Part shown: piece by piece, positions 53,358-64,000 of the stretch
Layout of the letters: every line of letters starts with the position of its first letter
Numbering within the stretch: the first letter of the stretch is position 1
Origin: Dactylonectria macrodidyma
Lineage: Eukaryota; Ascomycota; Sordariomycetes; Hypocreales; Nectriaceae
Assembly (NCBI GenBank): GCA_020744425.1
Contig: JAGMUV010000005.1
Coordinates: 248,001 to 312,000, forward strand
DNA length: 64,000 nt
Direction of reading: 5' to 3'
Notes under the pieces: generated by a model
Seen by the model: only the letters and a program-made list of their open reading frames with translations
Told to the model about the DNA's origin: nothing
The model's database searches: none
Made by a program: the position numbers and the translations under genes

Positions 53358-54905
53358 ATGTCAACAAGCCGCCTAATGGGAAGCCGGGCCCTCCGGATGG
53401 CGATGGTGAAGCCAACCGCACGCAACACCACAGCATTCATTGCACGATCATCGGCAGCAGTACGAATCAGCAGTCGAAATTTTAGCTCCAGCCAGCGATC
53501 ACTTTGCGCAAGCTGTGCAAGCTCGAGCGGCCATGCGTGTGCCCGCCACAACACCAAAAGCCGCGCAAGCGCCAGCACGAGCAGCATCACCAGTGGAGTC
53601 AAAGCCAGCAGCAACGTAGGCAAGGTCTCGGCATACGCCACGACAGCGGGACCGATCATTCCGACAGAGCAATGGGCGCAGGTTTTGGAGCAAACAGGCG
53701 GTCGTACGTGTTGTTCTTTCAAGTGACGTTGATGTTCCATCGGGTGACGGTAGTGAATGACAACTAATGCAACACAACTACAGCGGTGGTTTATAAAAAG
53801 ATTCCCGTGCCTAAGCCAGCTTCAGACGAGGTCCTCATAAACATCAAATACAGCGGCGTCTGCCACACGGATCTACATGCCGTCAACGGCGACTGGCCGC
53901 TGCCATCCAAGATACCTCTCGTTGGAGGCCACGAAGGCGCAGGAGTCGTGGTTGCGCGAGGCGAGCTGGTCAAGGACGTCGAGATTGGCGATCATGTCGG
54001 TATCAAGTGGCTGCACGGCTCGTGCATGAGCTGCGAGCAGTGTCGGCAGTCCAACGAATCGCTCTGCTCAGATGCTTCGCTCTCAGGATACACCGTTGAC
54101 GGTTCATTCCAGCAGTATGCCGTCGGCAAGGCTGCTCATGTGGCCCGTATCCCCAAAGACTGCGACCTCGCGGCCGTGGCCCCGATTCTGTGCGCCGGCT
54201 TGACCGTCTACAAAGCCCTCAAGTCTTCCGGCGTCCGGCCCGGTCAGCACGTCGCCATCGCCGGAGCCGGCGGCGGTCTCGGTGTCTTCGCAATCCAATA
54301 CGCCAAGGCCATGGGTCTGCATGTCACTGCTCTCGATGGCGGCGACGCGAAGCGCGACGTCTGCTTGGAACTCGGCGCCGACGCTTTTGTCGACTTCAAG
54401 ACGTCCAAAGACACCGTCGCCGACATTCGCAACGCTTCAGGTGGTGCAGGCCCGGACGCCGTGCTGCTTCTGGCGGCCAGCGAGAAGCCGTTCCAAGAGG
54501 CCAGCCAGTACGTCAAGAGCAAGGGCACGATTGTCTGTGTCGGTCTGCCAGCCAATGCCTTTGTCAAGGCACCCGTTTTTGACACCGTTGTTCGGTAAGA
54601 AAGAAACACCAACTCACTTCTGTTCCCTGTCGAGCTTGCTGGGCTGACTTTGAAATGCAACAGTGAGATTAGCATCAAAGGAAGCTATGTCGGCAACCGA
54701 CAAGACACCGCTGAAGCCATCGAGTTCTTCAGACAGGGCCACATCAAGGCGCCATACAAGTAGGTCCGATCTGACTGCATAACAATCGACACGACACTGA
54801 CTCTATTTCTTCAGGATCGTCGGCCTGTCAGAGCTCCAGAGTGTGTATGAATTAATGCAACAAGGGGCCATTGCTGGTCGTTATGTAGTAGATACCAGCA
54901 GGTAG
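53358..54905 (+). CDS. Zinc alcohol dehydrogenase (ADH1/ADH3-type) with basic N-terminal extension
   Basis: Exons 53358-53703, 53784-54594, 54664-54759 and 54815-54905 give 447 residues. The catalytic domain has the zinc ligands in GVCHTDLH and GGHEGAG, the structural zinc in [15 protein letters not shown], and the cofactor loop [18 protein letters not shown]. It is ordinary yeast-type ADH, interconverting alcohols and aldehydes with NAD. The first ~100 residues are extra: Ser/Ala/Arg-rich with hardly any acidic residue, consistent with a mitochondrial presequence (as in ADH3) but unusually long; an undetected intron or a later start is possible. Confidence 0.9.
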
Positions 54906-56247
54906 TGGACAAGACATCGATACTGAACTCATATCCATATTCATAAGCTGCATCGAATGGGAGCCGCAAATTAAACATGTATGTCTCAAGTCCAGGATCA
55001 TTTAAAGTACTGAACCTAGCACCACGACGCAAGGGGCAACCAAGATCAAGAGGAGGGTGTCATTGACACTACCCTCTCATTGGTGCATACATTTGATGTC
55101 ATCGCCTTTGGTTACAGTGGCGATCGATCTTTGGTTAGACTCGTGATCGCCCCGTCATTCTCGTCCTTACTCATGCCAAGACGGACAAGGATCCTGTCCC
55201 GGTACTGCTCGGGGGATACGTTGACTAACGGAACCAGGGAATGTGCATGTATCTGCTGATGTTGGAAAAGTGTTCAGTTGATATCGTCAGCCAAGCTGCT
55301 GTGCGATGAAAGGGAGCCTCATTAGGATCTCCAATGCCTTGGCTCGTCGATGGTGTCATATCCGTCATAACATCTTGGCCGATAGTACGTGGCATATGGC
55401 CCATGGGGAGCGGAACTGAAACTCGGCCAGTTCAGGTGTTGATTGACAGACAAGCATTCGAAAGCCTATTCCCAATTCGACTATGCAATGACATATCTCG
55501 CATTGGTGCCGCGTCTCCTTGGCTTGAGATGGAGACATTAATACCTCACAAGCCAATCACGACACTATTTTTGCATTAAGGTACAACCCGATCGACATTA
55601 CGTAGTACGGGGCTGGAGGAAGACGAATACTTCTCCACCTGGACAAGACGAATGCTTTTCTCCACTGGGTAACAAGACGAAATGTCTTTCTCCACTACAA
55701 CTCTCAAACAGGGGTACTGGCTCATTTGACCCGTCCATCCAAACGTCTAAATTAGGGCACGCTTCCCACTTAACAAAAAAAGAAGTCTATGCCGGGGCAC
55801 ATCCTCGCCACTTTTACCTAACAGAAACTCACTAAGTGCTCCGCAATATGCATTTAGAGGAGACCCCAAGAGACCAGCAATTGAATTCCTCGGCTCGCTT
55901 GACTCAATCAAAACAAAACACACGCGCATTGACGTCATGCTTGGTTTGTTCCCTTTTAGCTAGCAAAAGTGGAGGAAAGGAATTGCGCGTTCCGTTCGTG
56001 TCTACATTTGCCGGGCGGTCCGGACTCCGGGGAGCCAGTCTCGATTTCGTCTTATATTGCCACTTCCGGCTGTGGAATTTTTTTCACCCACGTGTCGTAA
56101 CTACTAGCTTCAGCCAGACATTCTTTTAATAGCCTATTCAAAGTTCTCACGAGATTGACTTTGTCGACCACCTGTTTCTGTTTTGTCTGTCTGTCTGTCT
56201 TTCTCTTACTCACGTCGCTCGTTAGCAAATCCCCCCACGCAGACACA
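54906..56247. other. Intergenic, 1.3 kb
   Basis: No gene recognised; only short motif-free frames. A TCTGTCTG repeat lies near 56188 in the leader of the next gene. A short tandem near 55614-55700 repeats the pattern AAGACGAAT...TTCTCCAC about three times. Confidence 0.45.
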
Positions 56248-58699
56248 ATGGAAGCATCGTCAAATTCTTCTGCGTCTCCACACGACCCAGACCCGGAGCC
56301 AGGACCCGGAATCATGGCCACAGAGGGGGAAGACATCGGCTCATTGGAAACGTCGCCGGGTGGAAAAAATGGCGAATCCAGCGCCGCAATGAAGAAGGAA
56401 AAGGCCCGGGTACGATTCAACAGCACCGCAGCTGTGACTGGACCGCCTCCGTCAACTCCTCCCAAAGTGCCTGGCCCTATAGGCGAACATGGGGATGTTC
56501 CCATCCCGAAGCCCAGACCGTCGGTGCTACGCGGCAACTCATCCAATTCGGTGCACAAAGTCGCCGACATCAACGACTTGGCTCCGAGCTCTGAAAAGGC
56601 CAACTCTGCAGCCGCCGCGCAGGAACGCGCGAGACAGGTCGCGGCCAAAGTCTGGAACGACTCTCCGCGGCCTCACTCGAGCCACTCGATTGACTCGGAC
56701 GGCGAGACGGCCGCCAGCGAGGGCGAGCTGATTCCTCTCCGAGATCTGGGATACGCTCGTCGTGATGACTCTCCCAGCCAGCATTCCGAGGATCAGCACC
56801 ATGGGCTACAGCAGGAAGCGCATAACCTGGTGCGGGCACACACCCAGCGTTTTGGACGGGGAGCTCAGAGCCATCTCTCAACCCAGCAGACATACGATGA
56901 GGAACGCGCTGCTCCAGTTGAGGTAAACGATGGCATCTACGGAGACATATATAGCGTGCCGGAGCCGCAACACTACCGCGGAGGAGTGCTCTCTCAGCTC
57001 CTATCGCTCTACAAGCCTCCAGAGCCAAGTGGCCATAATCGCAACCGGGACTCAGTCGCCTCCTTCTCCGGCTTCACCGGCCAAAGCACTCCCGGCACCG
57101 GGTCCGGCTCGGCGACTCCGTCTCGCAAGAAGTGGTACAACCAGAACCGCTCGCAAGACACGCTAGTGACTCTTGTGGGAGCTTCAGCGCGGCTTGCGAA
57201 CCCAAACACGCCTGGCGAGGACCAAAAGGCCAGCGGTAAGAAGAAACCCGGACATAAGCGGACCGGTAGCAGCTCGCGTCTCAGTGCCTTTCTGCAGCAG
57301 GAAGAAGTTCGAATTACCGTCCACATCGCCGAGACTCTGGCTCGCCAAGAGTACATCATTCGGCTTTGCCGCGCTCTCATGTTGTTTGGCGCCCCGACCC
57401 ATCGCCTCGAAGAGTACCTCCAGATGACGGCCAGAGTGCTCGAGATTGACGGCCAGTTCTTGTATCTTCCCGGGTGCATGATCATCTCCTTCGACGACAG
57501 ATCCACGCATACGACTGAAGTCAAGATTGTGCGTACAGCCCAGGGCATTGATCTGGGTAAACTAAAGGACCTGCATCTCATCTACAAAGAAGTCATGCAC
57601 GACGTCATCGGCGTCGAGGAGGGCACGCAGAAGCTCAACGAGCTGATCAGCTCCCGCGACAAGTTCCACGCTTGGTTCAGGGTTCTCATATTTGGCTTGA
57701 CGAGCGCCACGGCTGCCCCATTCTCCTTCAAGGCTCGCCTCATCGACCTGCCACTCTGCTTCTTTCTCGGTTGTCTCGTTGGATTGTTGCAGCTCATTGT
57801 CGCCCCGAAATCGAATCTTTACAACAACGTCTTAGAAGTGAGCGCCACGGTGTTGGTGAGTTTCTTGGCCAGAGTATTTGGCAGTATTAGAGGGGGCTCT
57901 TTGTTTTGCTTCTCGGCTCTTGCTCAGGGTGGCATTGTCATGCTTCTGCCGGGCTACCTAGTTTGTAAGTGACTCCGGCTGTCTCACATTGTGTTTTAAA
58001 TGGCTAACAAACAAATCAGTATGTTCTTCTCTAGAACTACAATCCCGTGCCATCATCCCGGGCTCCATCCGCATCGTCTACGCCATCATCTACTCCCTCC
58101 TACTAGGATTCGGCATCACCGTCGGTGCAGCTCTCTACGGCCTTATGGACAGCAACGCGTCATCAGCAACAACTTGCGAAGACCCCCTCTCGAGCTACTG
58201 GGGTTTCATATTTGTGCCGGGCTTCGTCATGTGCATCAGCATCCTCTACCAAGCCAAGTGGCAGCAAATGCCCGTCATGGTTCTCATTGCCTGCACCGGG
58301 TACATTGTCAACTACTTTAGCAGCCTCAAATTCTCTGCCAGCCCGGCCATCTCCAACACCTTTGGCGCTCTCACTGTTGGGCTACTCGCCAACTTGTACT
58401 CTCGCATCCGACATGGCGTTGCCGCGGCCACACTAATTCCCGCCATTTTCACTCAAGTGCCAGGAGGGTTGGCCTCTAATGGCGGCTTGCTTACCGGAAT
58501 TGCGACAGCCAATGCGCTCACAAATTCCTCTTCTGACTCGAGCACAACAAGCGAGACTACCAACTCACTGAATACTGTGGTCTTCAATGTCGCGGCATCA
58601 ATGATTCAAATCGCCATTGGCATTGCTGTTGGATTGTTCATCAGCGCGCTGCTCGTTTATCCGCTTGGCAAGCGACGAAGCGGCTTGTTTAGTTTTTAA
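56248..58699 (+). CDS. ThrE / PRM10-like multi-pass membrane protein
   Basis: Exons 56248-57964 and 58020-58699 give 798 residues. The first ~370 are a disordered Ser/Pro/Glu-rich cytosolic tail. Then comes the ThrE domain (PF06738), starting near ETLARQEYIIRLCRALMLFGAPTH, and several membrane helices (ATAAPFSFKA, LPLCFFLGCLVGLLQLIV, GYLVLCSSLELQSR, IVYAIIYSLLLGFGITVGAALYG), ending with the ThrE_2 domain. Related to bacterial threonine/serine exporters and yeast pheromone-regulated Prm10; transport substrate in fungi is unproven. The splice at 57964/58020 restores YLVLCSSLELQSR. Confidence 0.93.
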
Positions 58700-58926
58700 T
58701 CTCTGGAATGGGATAATTCTGGGGATGGAAAGGCGTCCCATCACTGTAGTCAGCATGTCATGTTATCCATTATCAGCGTGGAGGCAGAATTTTTACAGCA
58801 TTGGCTGAGGAGTTGAACGAGATGTTATGAAATTGTTTAAAACTAGAACTCAAAAATTGGGAAAATTGGAGACTATCAAAGTCAAGGCGTAAATATGTTT
58901 AGAAATCTAGAAGCTAGATTAGACTA

Positions 58927-61561
58927 TCAAACTGGGTTCATGTTTAGTCTCTTTTGGTACGCCGACGGCTCAATCTGTGACACGGGAATCTGGAAGCTCT
59001 CCGACAACCTGATATCTCGACTACTCGCCCCAACAAAGACTGTGTAATTGCCCGCTTGCAGCCGCCATTGCTGAGAAACAACGTCCCAAACACCCAAGTC
59101 GCGATGAAATAGCTCGAACTGCACATCTTGAGCCTCTCCCTTTTGCAGCAACACCTTTTCGAAGCCGCGCAGTTGCTTGGGCGGGCTATCGGGGATGGCC
59201 AGGTAGAGTTGAGCTATTTCTTCTCCCTCAACGAGGCCAGTGTTTTGCACCGTCGCAGTGACAGCTGCGAATGGCTTCCATAGATCGTCAATCACGTCAG
59301 CAGAGTTGGATGTGCTAGCCATACGAATCGACAAGGCCGAGTAGTCGAATTTTGTATAGCTTAGACCGAATCCAAACTCGAATCGGGGAGTGACACCCTC
59401 CTTGTCAAAGGCGCGGTAGTCAAGATAGACGCCCTCTGAAAAGTCACACTGAGGGTCAAAGTCGTTAAGGTCGCGCCTCTTGCAAGGGCCATATACCGAG
59501 TAGTCGCTTTCATTTCGAGCCAGCGTATATGGCAGCTTTCCCGAAAATCCGGCCTCACCATAGAGCAGCTGTACAAGCGCCGCTCCGCTGTCCTGGCCGG
59601 GGAGATGGGCAATGATGGCCGCGGTGATATTCGGGTGCTCGATCCATTGGTCGACTAAGCGAATGCCGGCGGCGTGAATAACGACAATGGTGTTGGCGCA
59701 CTTAGAAGCCACGTTGAGAATCAAGCCATCACTGTAGTCGTCTCTGAGACCATCTCGATCCCAGCCTTCAGTGGCCATGGCATTGATGAATACCAGGCAA
59801 GCATCACTAGCGCCATTGACATCGGGATTGAAGGACGAGAGATCCCAGTTGACCCAAGTGTCGTCCTTGGCTGCTCTTTGCTGAATGGCACTGAGAGGCT
59901 ATTCCACTTGAATCAGTACGTAAACCCGACAATTAAGAGCGTGAAAACTAACGTCGCTGATATAACCCGGCGAGTTGGCGGCGGCTCGACCACCACTCAC
60001 GATTGTGCCTCCCCGCGCAGCTTGATCAAAGTGTTGCTCGGTTCCAAGACTAGCCTGCCCCATTTCAGGAGACGACATGTACCCGAGCTGGAACAGGACG
60101 TCGGTGTTCTTGGTCTCGGGGACAGTGGCGTCATACCCGAAAACAGAGAGCATCTGCGGCTTGGTGGTGAAGGGCAACGCTGCATTCTCATTTTTGACAA
60201 GGACGTGTCCAGCTACAGCACCTTGGAGTAACACTGGCTTTGATTCCGGGGCGCGGCCGTCGACTTTTTCGTGGAACTGAGTTAGGTTCTTCATACCAAC
60301 CCCGGGGATGGGAAAATCTGGACCATCTTGGCCGACAAGATACCACGCGGCGAGGATCCTAGCCGTTGTCAGCCACAATGCTGCAGTTTTCGATGGAAGT
60401 TCTCTGCCTACCTGGTTGCCATATCGGTAACCCTCTGCTCACTGATGGTTTGGTTGAGTACCGCGTCTGTCAGGTTCTGTCCCCATGAGCCACCTCTCGG
60501 CATCACCATATCCAGTCCTGAATTCGCACTCTGTAGGTTATGCTGAGCGTTCCAGTCAAGGAGCACGAAGCCGGAGAAGGAAAGTTCGGTTTTGAGTATC
60601 CCGTTCATCAACTTCTCGTTTTCGCACCCGTATGTACCGTTGATGCGATTGTACGCGCACATGACCGAAGCGGCACCGGCGTGTAGGCCGTCGACAAACG
60701 GCCAGAGGTAATATTCGTGCAGCGCCCTGTCATCGATGTTTGACGAGACAGCTTCAACGCCGAAATAGGGGCGCCGGAACGTTTCTTGTTCGTTGCCGAT
60801 GAAGTGCTAAGTGGAGAAGCGTCAGTCCTAGTCGAAGAATGAAAGGTTTGCGGCCCAAGCTACTCCAGTGTCAGGGGATTCCGTCTTACCTTGACATTCG
60901 CAATAACGCCTGCATCTTGGTGACCTCTCACCGTCTCAGCCACAAGCCTCCCTGAGAGATATGGGTCGATCGAGAACCCCTCCCAATTGCGTCCGCCCAA
61001 AGGAATCCTCCCGAGAGGCCCAGCATTCGGACCAAGCAGGACGTTCACTATACTTTCTGTCAATCATCCATAATCTGTTTATCAAGGCCGTTTAACTCAC
61101 CTCCCTTGGCCTTGAATTCGTTGCCCATGTAGAAGCCCCTCCGGTACGTCAAATTCTTGTCCCAGGCAGCACCCGCGTGGATTGCTGATGGATAGGCATT
61201 GACAAAATCTGTCGCCCTCACACCGTTACCTGCATCGTGAAGACACATGCCAGGCCATCCGAGGCGAGGAACGGATCCCGTGTTTCCAGCGCAAACATTG
61301 CTCTCACTGGTGAAGCCTCGCGTGATGTTGACCTTCTCTTCTAACGTGAGTTGGTCCACCAAGGCCTGCGCTTTTTCATAGGAGCTTTTCCAAATGCCAT
61401 GTCCTACTCCTGGAGCTGGTAACCTTTAGCAGAAGTCTTGTGGATACTAGGACAAAGCATATGCGCTTACGAGACGGACTGGTGTCGCGTGCATACGCTG
61501 AGGCGGCGGCGGTTGGAAGCGTAAAAGCCTCCAAGACAATCAAACCCAACAGAGGACGCAT
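58927..61561 (-). CDS. Beta-glucosidase, glycoside hydrolase family 3
   Basis: Six exons read leftward: 61561-61471, 61415-61101, 61047-60890, 60806-60412, 60358-59953, 59898-58927, giving 778 residues. A signal peptide ([22 protein letters not shown]) is followed by the GH3 N-domain ([39 protein letters not shown]). The nucleophile Asp is in [11 protein letters not shown]. The C-domain and a fibronectin-III-like end ([24 protein letters not shown]) follow. Secreted enzyme releasing glucose from beta-glucosides or oligosaccharides. Acceptors at 61416 and 61048 were set where they avoid stops and restore conserved residues. Confidence 0.92.
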
Positions 61562-62312
61562 AGTAACGAGAGACTTGACCCTGAGTATGGAGAGAGATCC
61601 ATTCAAGAGTGTCTTTGTTTGCGCAAGAGGCGTCTTGATGATGATCAGGAATTATTATGAGTCCAAGTCTGGTCCTGCCCCAGAACCCGACACGAGGTGA
61701 ACGGCCCACTTGATACGTCAGAGCAATTTCAAGACACGGGACCCACCAATCCCTTCCCCGGTCCAATCGGAATACTCCCTAGACTAACCTCCCCTGACTA
61801 GGCCAATAGGGTCGAGGTCTAGGGTAAACTGCGGTGAAGAGAAGACCAAGGACATGATGATGTTGCCTTGAATAATTTGTCAACAAGAGGGGGATCGCCC
61901 TTCTCAATGGAACGGTATCGTCTAGCTAGGAAGGTAAAGGGGATCATCGTACATAAATGCGGTGTGCCAGAACTTACCCTGGAGCCCTAGCTGTGGAGCC
62001 GGTTCGCATACTTACGACTCAGTGAAACAAATGTGGGTGTGCGTACTAGAGAGGAGGAATACTCTAGCTAGTACGGTATTTTAATTGGTATTCATTTCTC
62101 ATATTTCCGATATCTAAGTTATCTCGCAATCATTTTGAGATCGCGATTAATGTTTCTTCATGTCTGGTGAAATATTCGTCTAGTGAAAACGTAGATACAG
62201 TACCTCTACAACTATAGTTAAATTCAAGCATTTGCCATAGCCCTATGCTCCACAGGGGCGAGTTGCTATTGGCACACAGTAAAAAAAAAACTCCGTTATT
62301 AAATTCGACAAC
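61562..62312. other. Intergenic upstream of beta-glucosidase
   Basis: Promoter of the GH3 gene and 3' region of the epimerase-like gene. A poly-A stretch near 62280; no gene recognised. Confidence 0.45.
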
Positions 62313-63565
62313 TCAAGATACATCTTTCTTCATAAGTACCGGGACTTGAAAGGAACGGGGTGGCTTTTCCACAATTGCAGAAATTTCTTTTGCGAAAGTA
62401 GTCTCCCACTCCTCAGCGTGAAGAGGGACCCAGCCCAGCTTGCGTCCAAGCACAGCTTTGGTACGTGCGCTAATAATTGAGATAGTTAGATTCAAAGCTT
62501 CTGAGCGATTCAATCCCACTTACTTTGACCCATACGCTAGTTCCGCGTGGAAGGCGACCCCTCCAGACCACATGTCAGCAGCTTCCTGTAGGTGGATCTT
62601 TTTAACGGCCTCTGTCTTGAGAAGGCCCATCGCCTTGCCTGCCTTGGATAACTTCTGAGCAAGCTCCAAATGCGTGTGGGTTCCAGTCTCGCTGAAGTAG
62701 ATGCCAGCTTCGCCGGAAGGAATGTCCACTCCTTCTAGAACCCTCCCAAGCATGACCACGAAGAGCATTGCAAGATCTTCGACATGAACATGACTCCATT
62801 TGGTCCTTCCATCTCCAATGACGCTCATTTGGCCACTTTTTAACGCAACTTGTGCCATGACGGGAATCTGAATCGAATACTGATTGAAGAGTCCACGGCC
62901 GAGGCCAAAGATGGTCGGAGCCATGACGATGTAAGTCTGAACGCTGTTGGACTTGCCTTCTTCGACCACGAGTATGTCTGTTTCTCGGACCTTGTAGGTC
63001 TTAGTGGACTCACGTCTCTTCAAATAAGAGTACACATCCTCCTCATCCGAAAAGGTACGAGTCTCGACCCAACCTTCAGTGTGAGGGTAGTCGCTCAGGC
63101 TTGTGGTTCCAGAGAGGTGAAAATAGTGAACTTCGCGGCCGGTCTCGCTTCGTCTTCTGCCTTGTCCAGTTATCAATGCCCTGGCTGCGCCAGGATGCCA
63201 TCCAGCTCCAGCATGTAAAACGACTAGATGTCGAGTCATTTAGTGCATGTGTGCATTCCCTTCCTTGTGTATGAGTGACTTACTGTCAAATCCCTCAGCG
63301 ATCGTTTCCAGCCGAATATTCTGTTCCCAATCATCGAAAAGGATCGTTTGGATCCCGAGATTAGCGATCGCAGCTCTTTGCTCTTCGGTCCTAACTAGAC
63401 TTGATATGTCCATCTCCCCTGCGAGAGTCTTCGTCTTCATGATGGCTGATAGGATAGTACCGCCGCTGGAGAAGCTAGTTAGTATAAGACAGGCGATAAT
63501 TAAATGATATTATGTCCATACCAGTAGCCAGACACTCCAGTTATGAGTAGCGAGCGTTTAGCCAT
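62313..63565 (-). CDS. NAD-dependent epimerase/dehydratase-like protein
   Basis: Four exons read leftward: 63565-63522, 63465-63284, 63223-62524, 62469-62313, giving 360 residues. Extended-SDR N-terminus LLITGVSGYCGGTIL (GxxGxxG), then FHLSGTTSLSDYP and the C-terminal TKAVLGRKLGWVP. The proline/serine-rich substrate region includes MAPTIFGLGRGLFNQYS and the cofactor-side segment WSHVHVEDLAMLFV. The YxxxK active site of true epimerases is not evident, so it is better read as an NmrA/epimerase-like reductase of unknown substrate. Short first exon set by the glycine motif. Confidence 0.88.
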
Positions 63566-64000
63566 CTTGGAAAGGTGAGTTAGTAAGTCGCTGGGCGTCA
63601 AGTTCTGAGGTACCGTATTGAAACATGGCTGAGGTAAGAGATTAGGAGCGCGCAATTTATACTGATCATTCTACCTGAAGCGACACTCTCCATCCTTTAC
63701 TGTAGTCATACGAGTCGCAATGCATGAAGGATCTTGCTATTGATTGGCTTGACACTTCTCGGCAACTTGGCCAGTGTCCACTGTGTGCCTGCTTTTCGGC
63801 CGGAACGGTGGAACTCGGACGAAAAAGGTAGTATGGGAGCCTGTGGGCTGCTTTTAACAACCTTGCTCCTTACGAAAAATAAAAGCCGTTCGTCCGAATA
63901 TTCGTCCGAATTTCACTGCTAGTCTTGTGTTCTTCGTACCATTGCCAATCAACATCAAGACTTCCGACACATTAGAGGGATAGATCAGGCTGTGGAATGC
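63566..64000. other. Right edge, no gene recognised
   Basis: Contains the promoter of the epimerase-like gene. The short frames at 63666-63922 carry no motif. A direct repeat TCGTCCGAATATTCGTCCGAAT occurs near 63890-63912 (two TCGTCCGAAT units). Confidence 0.4.

Overview
This window is nuclear DNA of a filamentous ascomycete (Pezizomycotina, most likely a Sordariomycete). The evidence is short introns (about 50-125 bp) with fungal donor and branch signals, AT-rich decayed islands that look RIP-mutated, fungal-only families (Zn2Cys6 and C2H2/fungal_trans regulators, Crh-type GPI wall transglycosylase, PRM10-like ThrE protein), and no operons, ribosome binding sites or RNA genes that I could see. 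Gene models below were spliced by hand: every junction was chosen so that phase, family motifs and GT/AG (once GC/AG) signals agree.

Region 1 (about 0-40 kb) is a dense run of metabolic genes that reads as one cluster: a partial FAD hydroxylase, an SDR, an O-methyltransferase, an AtuA/DUF1446 protein divergent from an MmgE/PrpD protein, a maleylacetate-reductase-type Fe-ADH divergent from a small cupin, two convergent salicylate-hydroxylase-type FAD monooxygenases, a 2OG-Fe(II) oxygenase divergent from a second Fe-ADH, a homogentisate 1,2-dioxygenase homologue, an NAD(P)H quinone/enoyl reductase divergent from a second O-methyltransferase-like protein, a C2H2/fungal_trans regulator, a cytochrome P450 divergent from a carboxylesterase, and a SnoaL-like protein divergent from a second carboxylesterase. 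No PKS, NRPS, terpene cyclase or other scaffold synthase is visible. The set looks more like uptake-and-breakdown (or tailoring) of an aromatic, esterified compound: ester hydrolysis, hydroxylation, O-methylation, ring opening, reduction of ring-cleavage products. A short motif, GTGGGGT/ACCCCAC, recurs (usually twice) in nearly every promoter region from 1.6 to 37.9 kb and may mark a shared regulon.

Region 2 (about 40-45.5 kb) is decayed: a truncated SnoaL-like fragment, two diverged copies of an unknown gene fragment, and an aromatic-ring FAD monooxygenase pseudogene carrying an internal deletion, an in-frame stop and a frameshift.

Region 3 (about 45.6-64 kb) is mostly ordinary chromosome: Crh-like GPI wall enzyme, NmrA-like reductase, an ACR-2-type Zn2Cys6 regulator, two adjacent small ORFs (one glycine/asparagine-rich, one Q/R-rich coiled coil), Zn alcohol dehydrogenase with a long basic N-terminus, ThrE/PRM10-type membrane protein, GH3 beta-glucosidase and an NAD-dependent epimerase-like protein. 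A 445-bp TA-flanked inverted-repeat element (Tc1/mariner/pogo-type MITE) sits at 945-1389.
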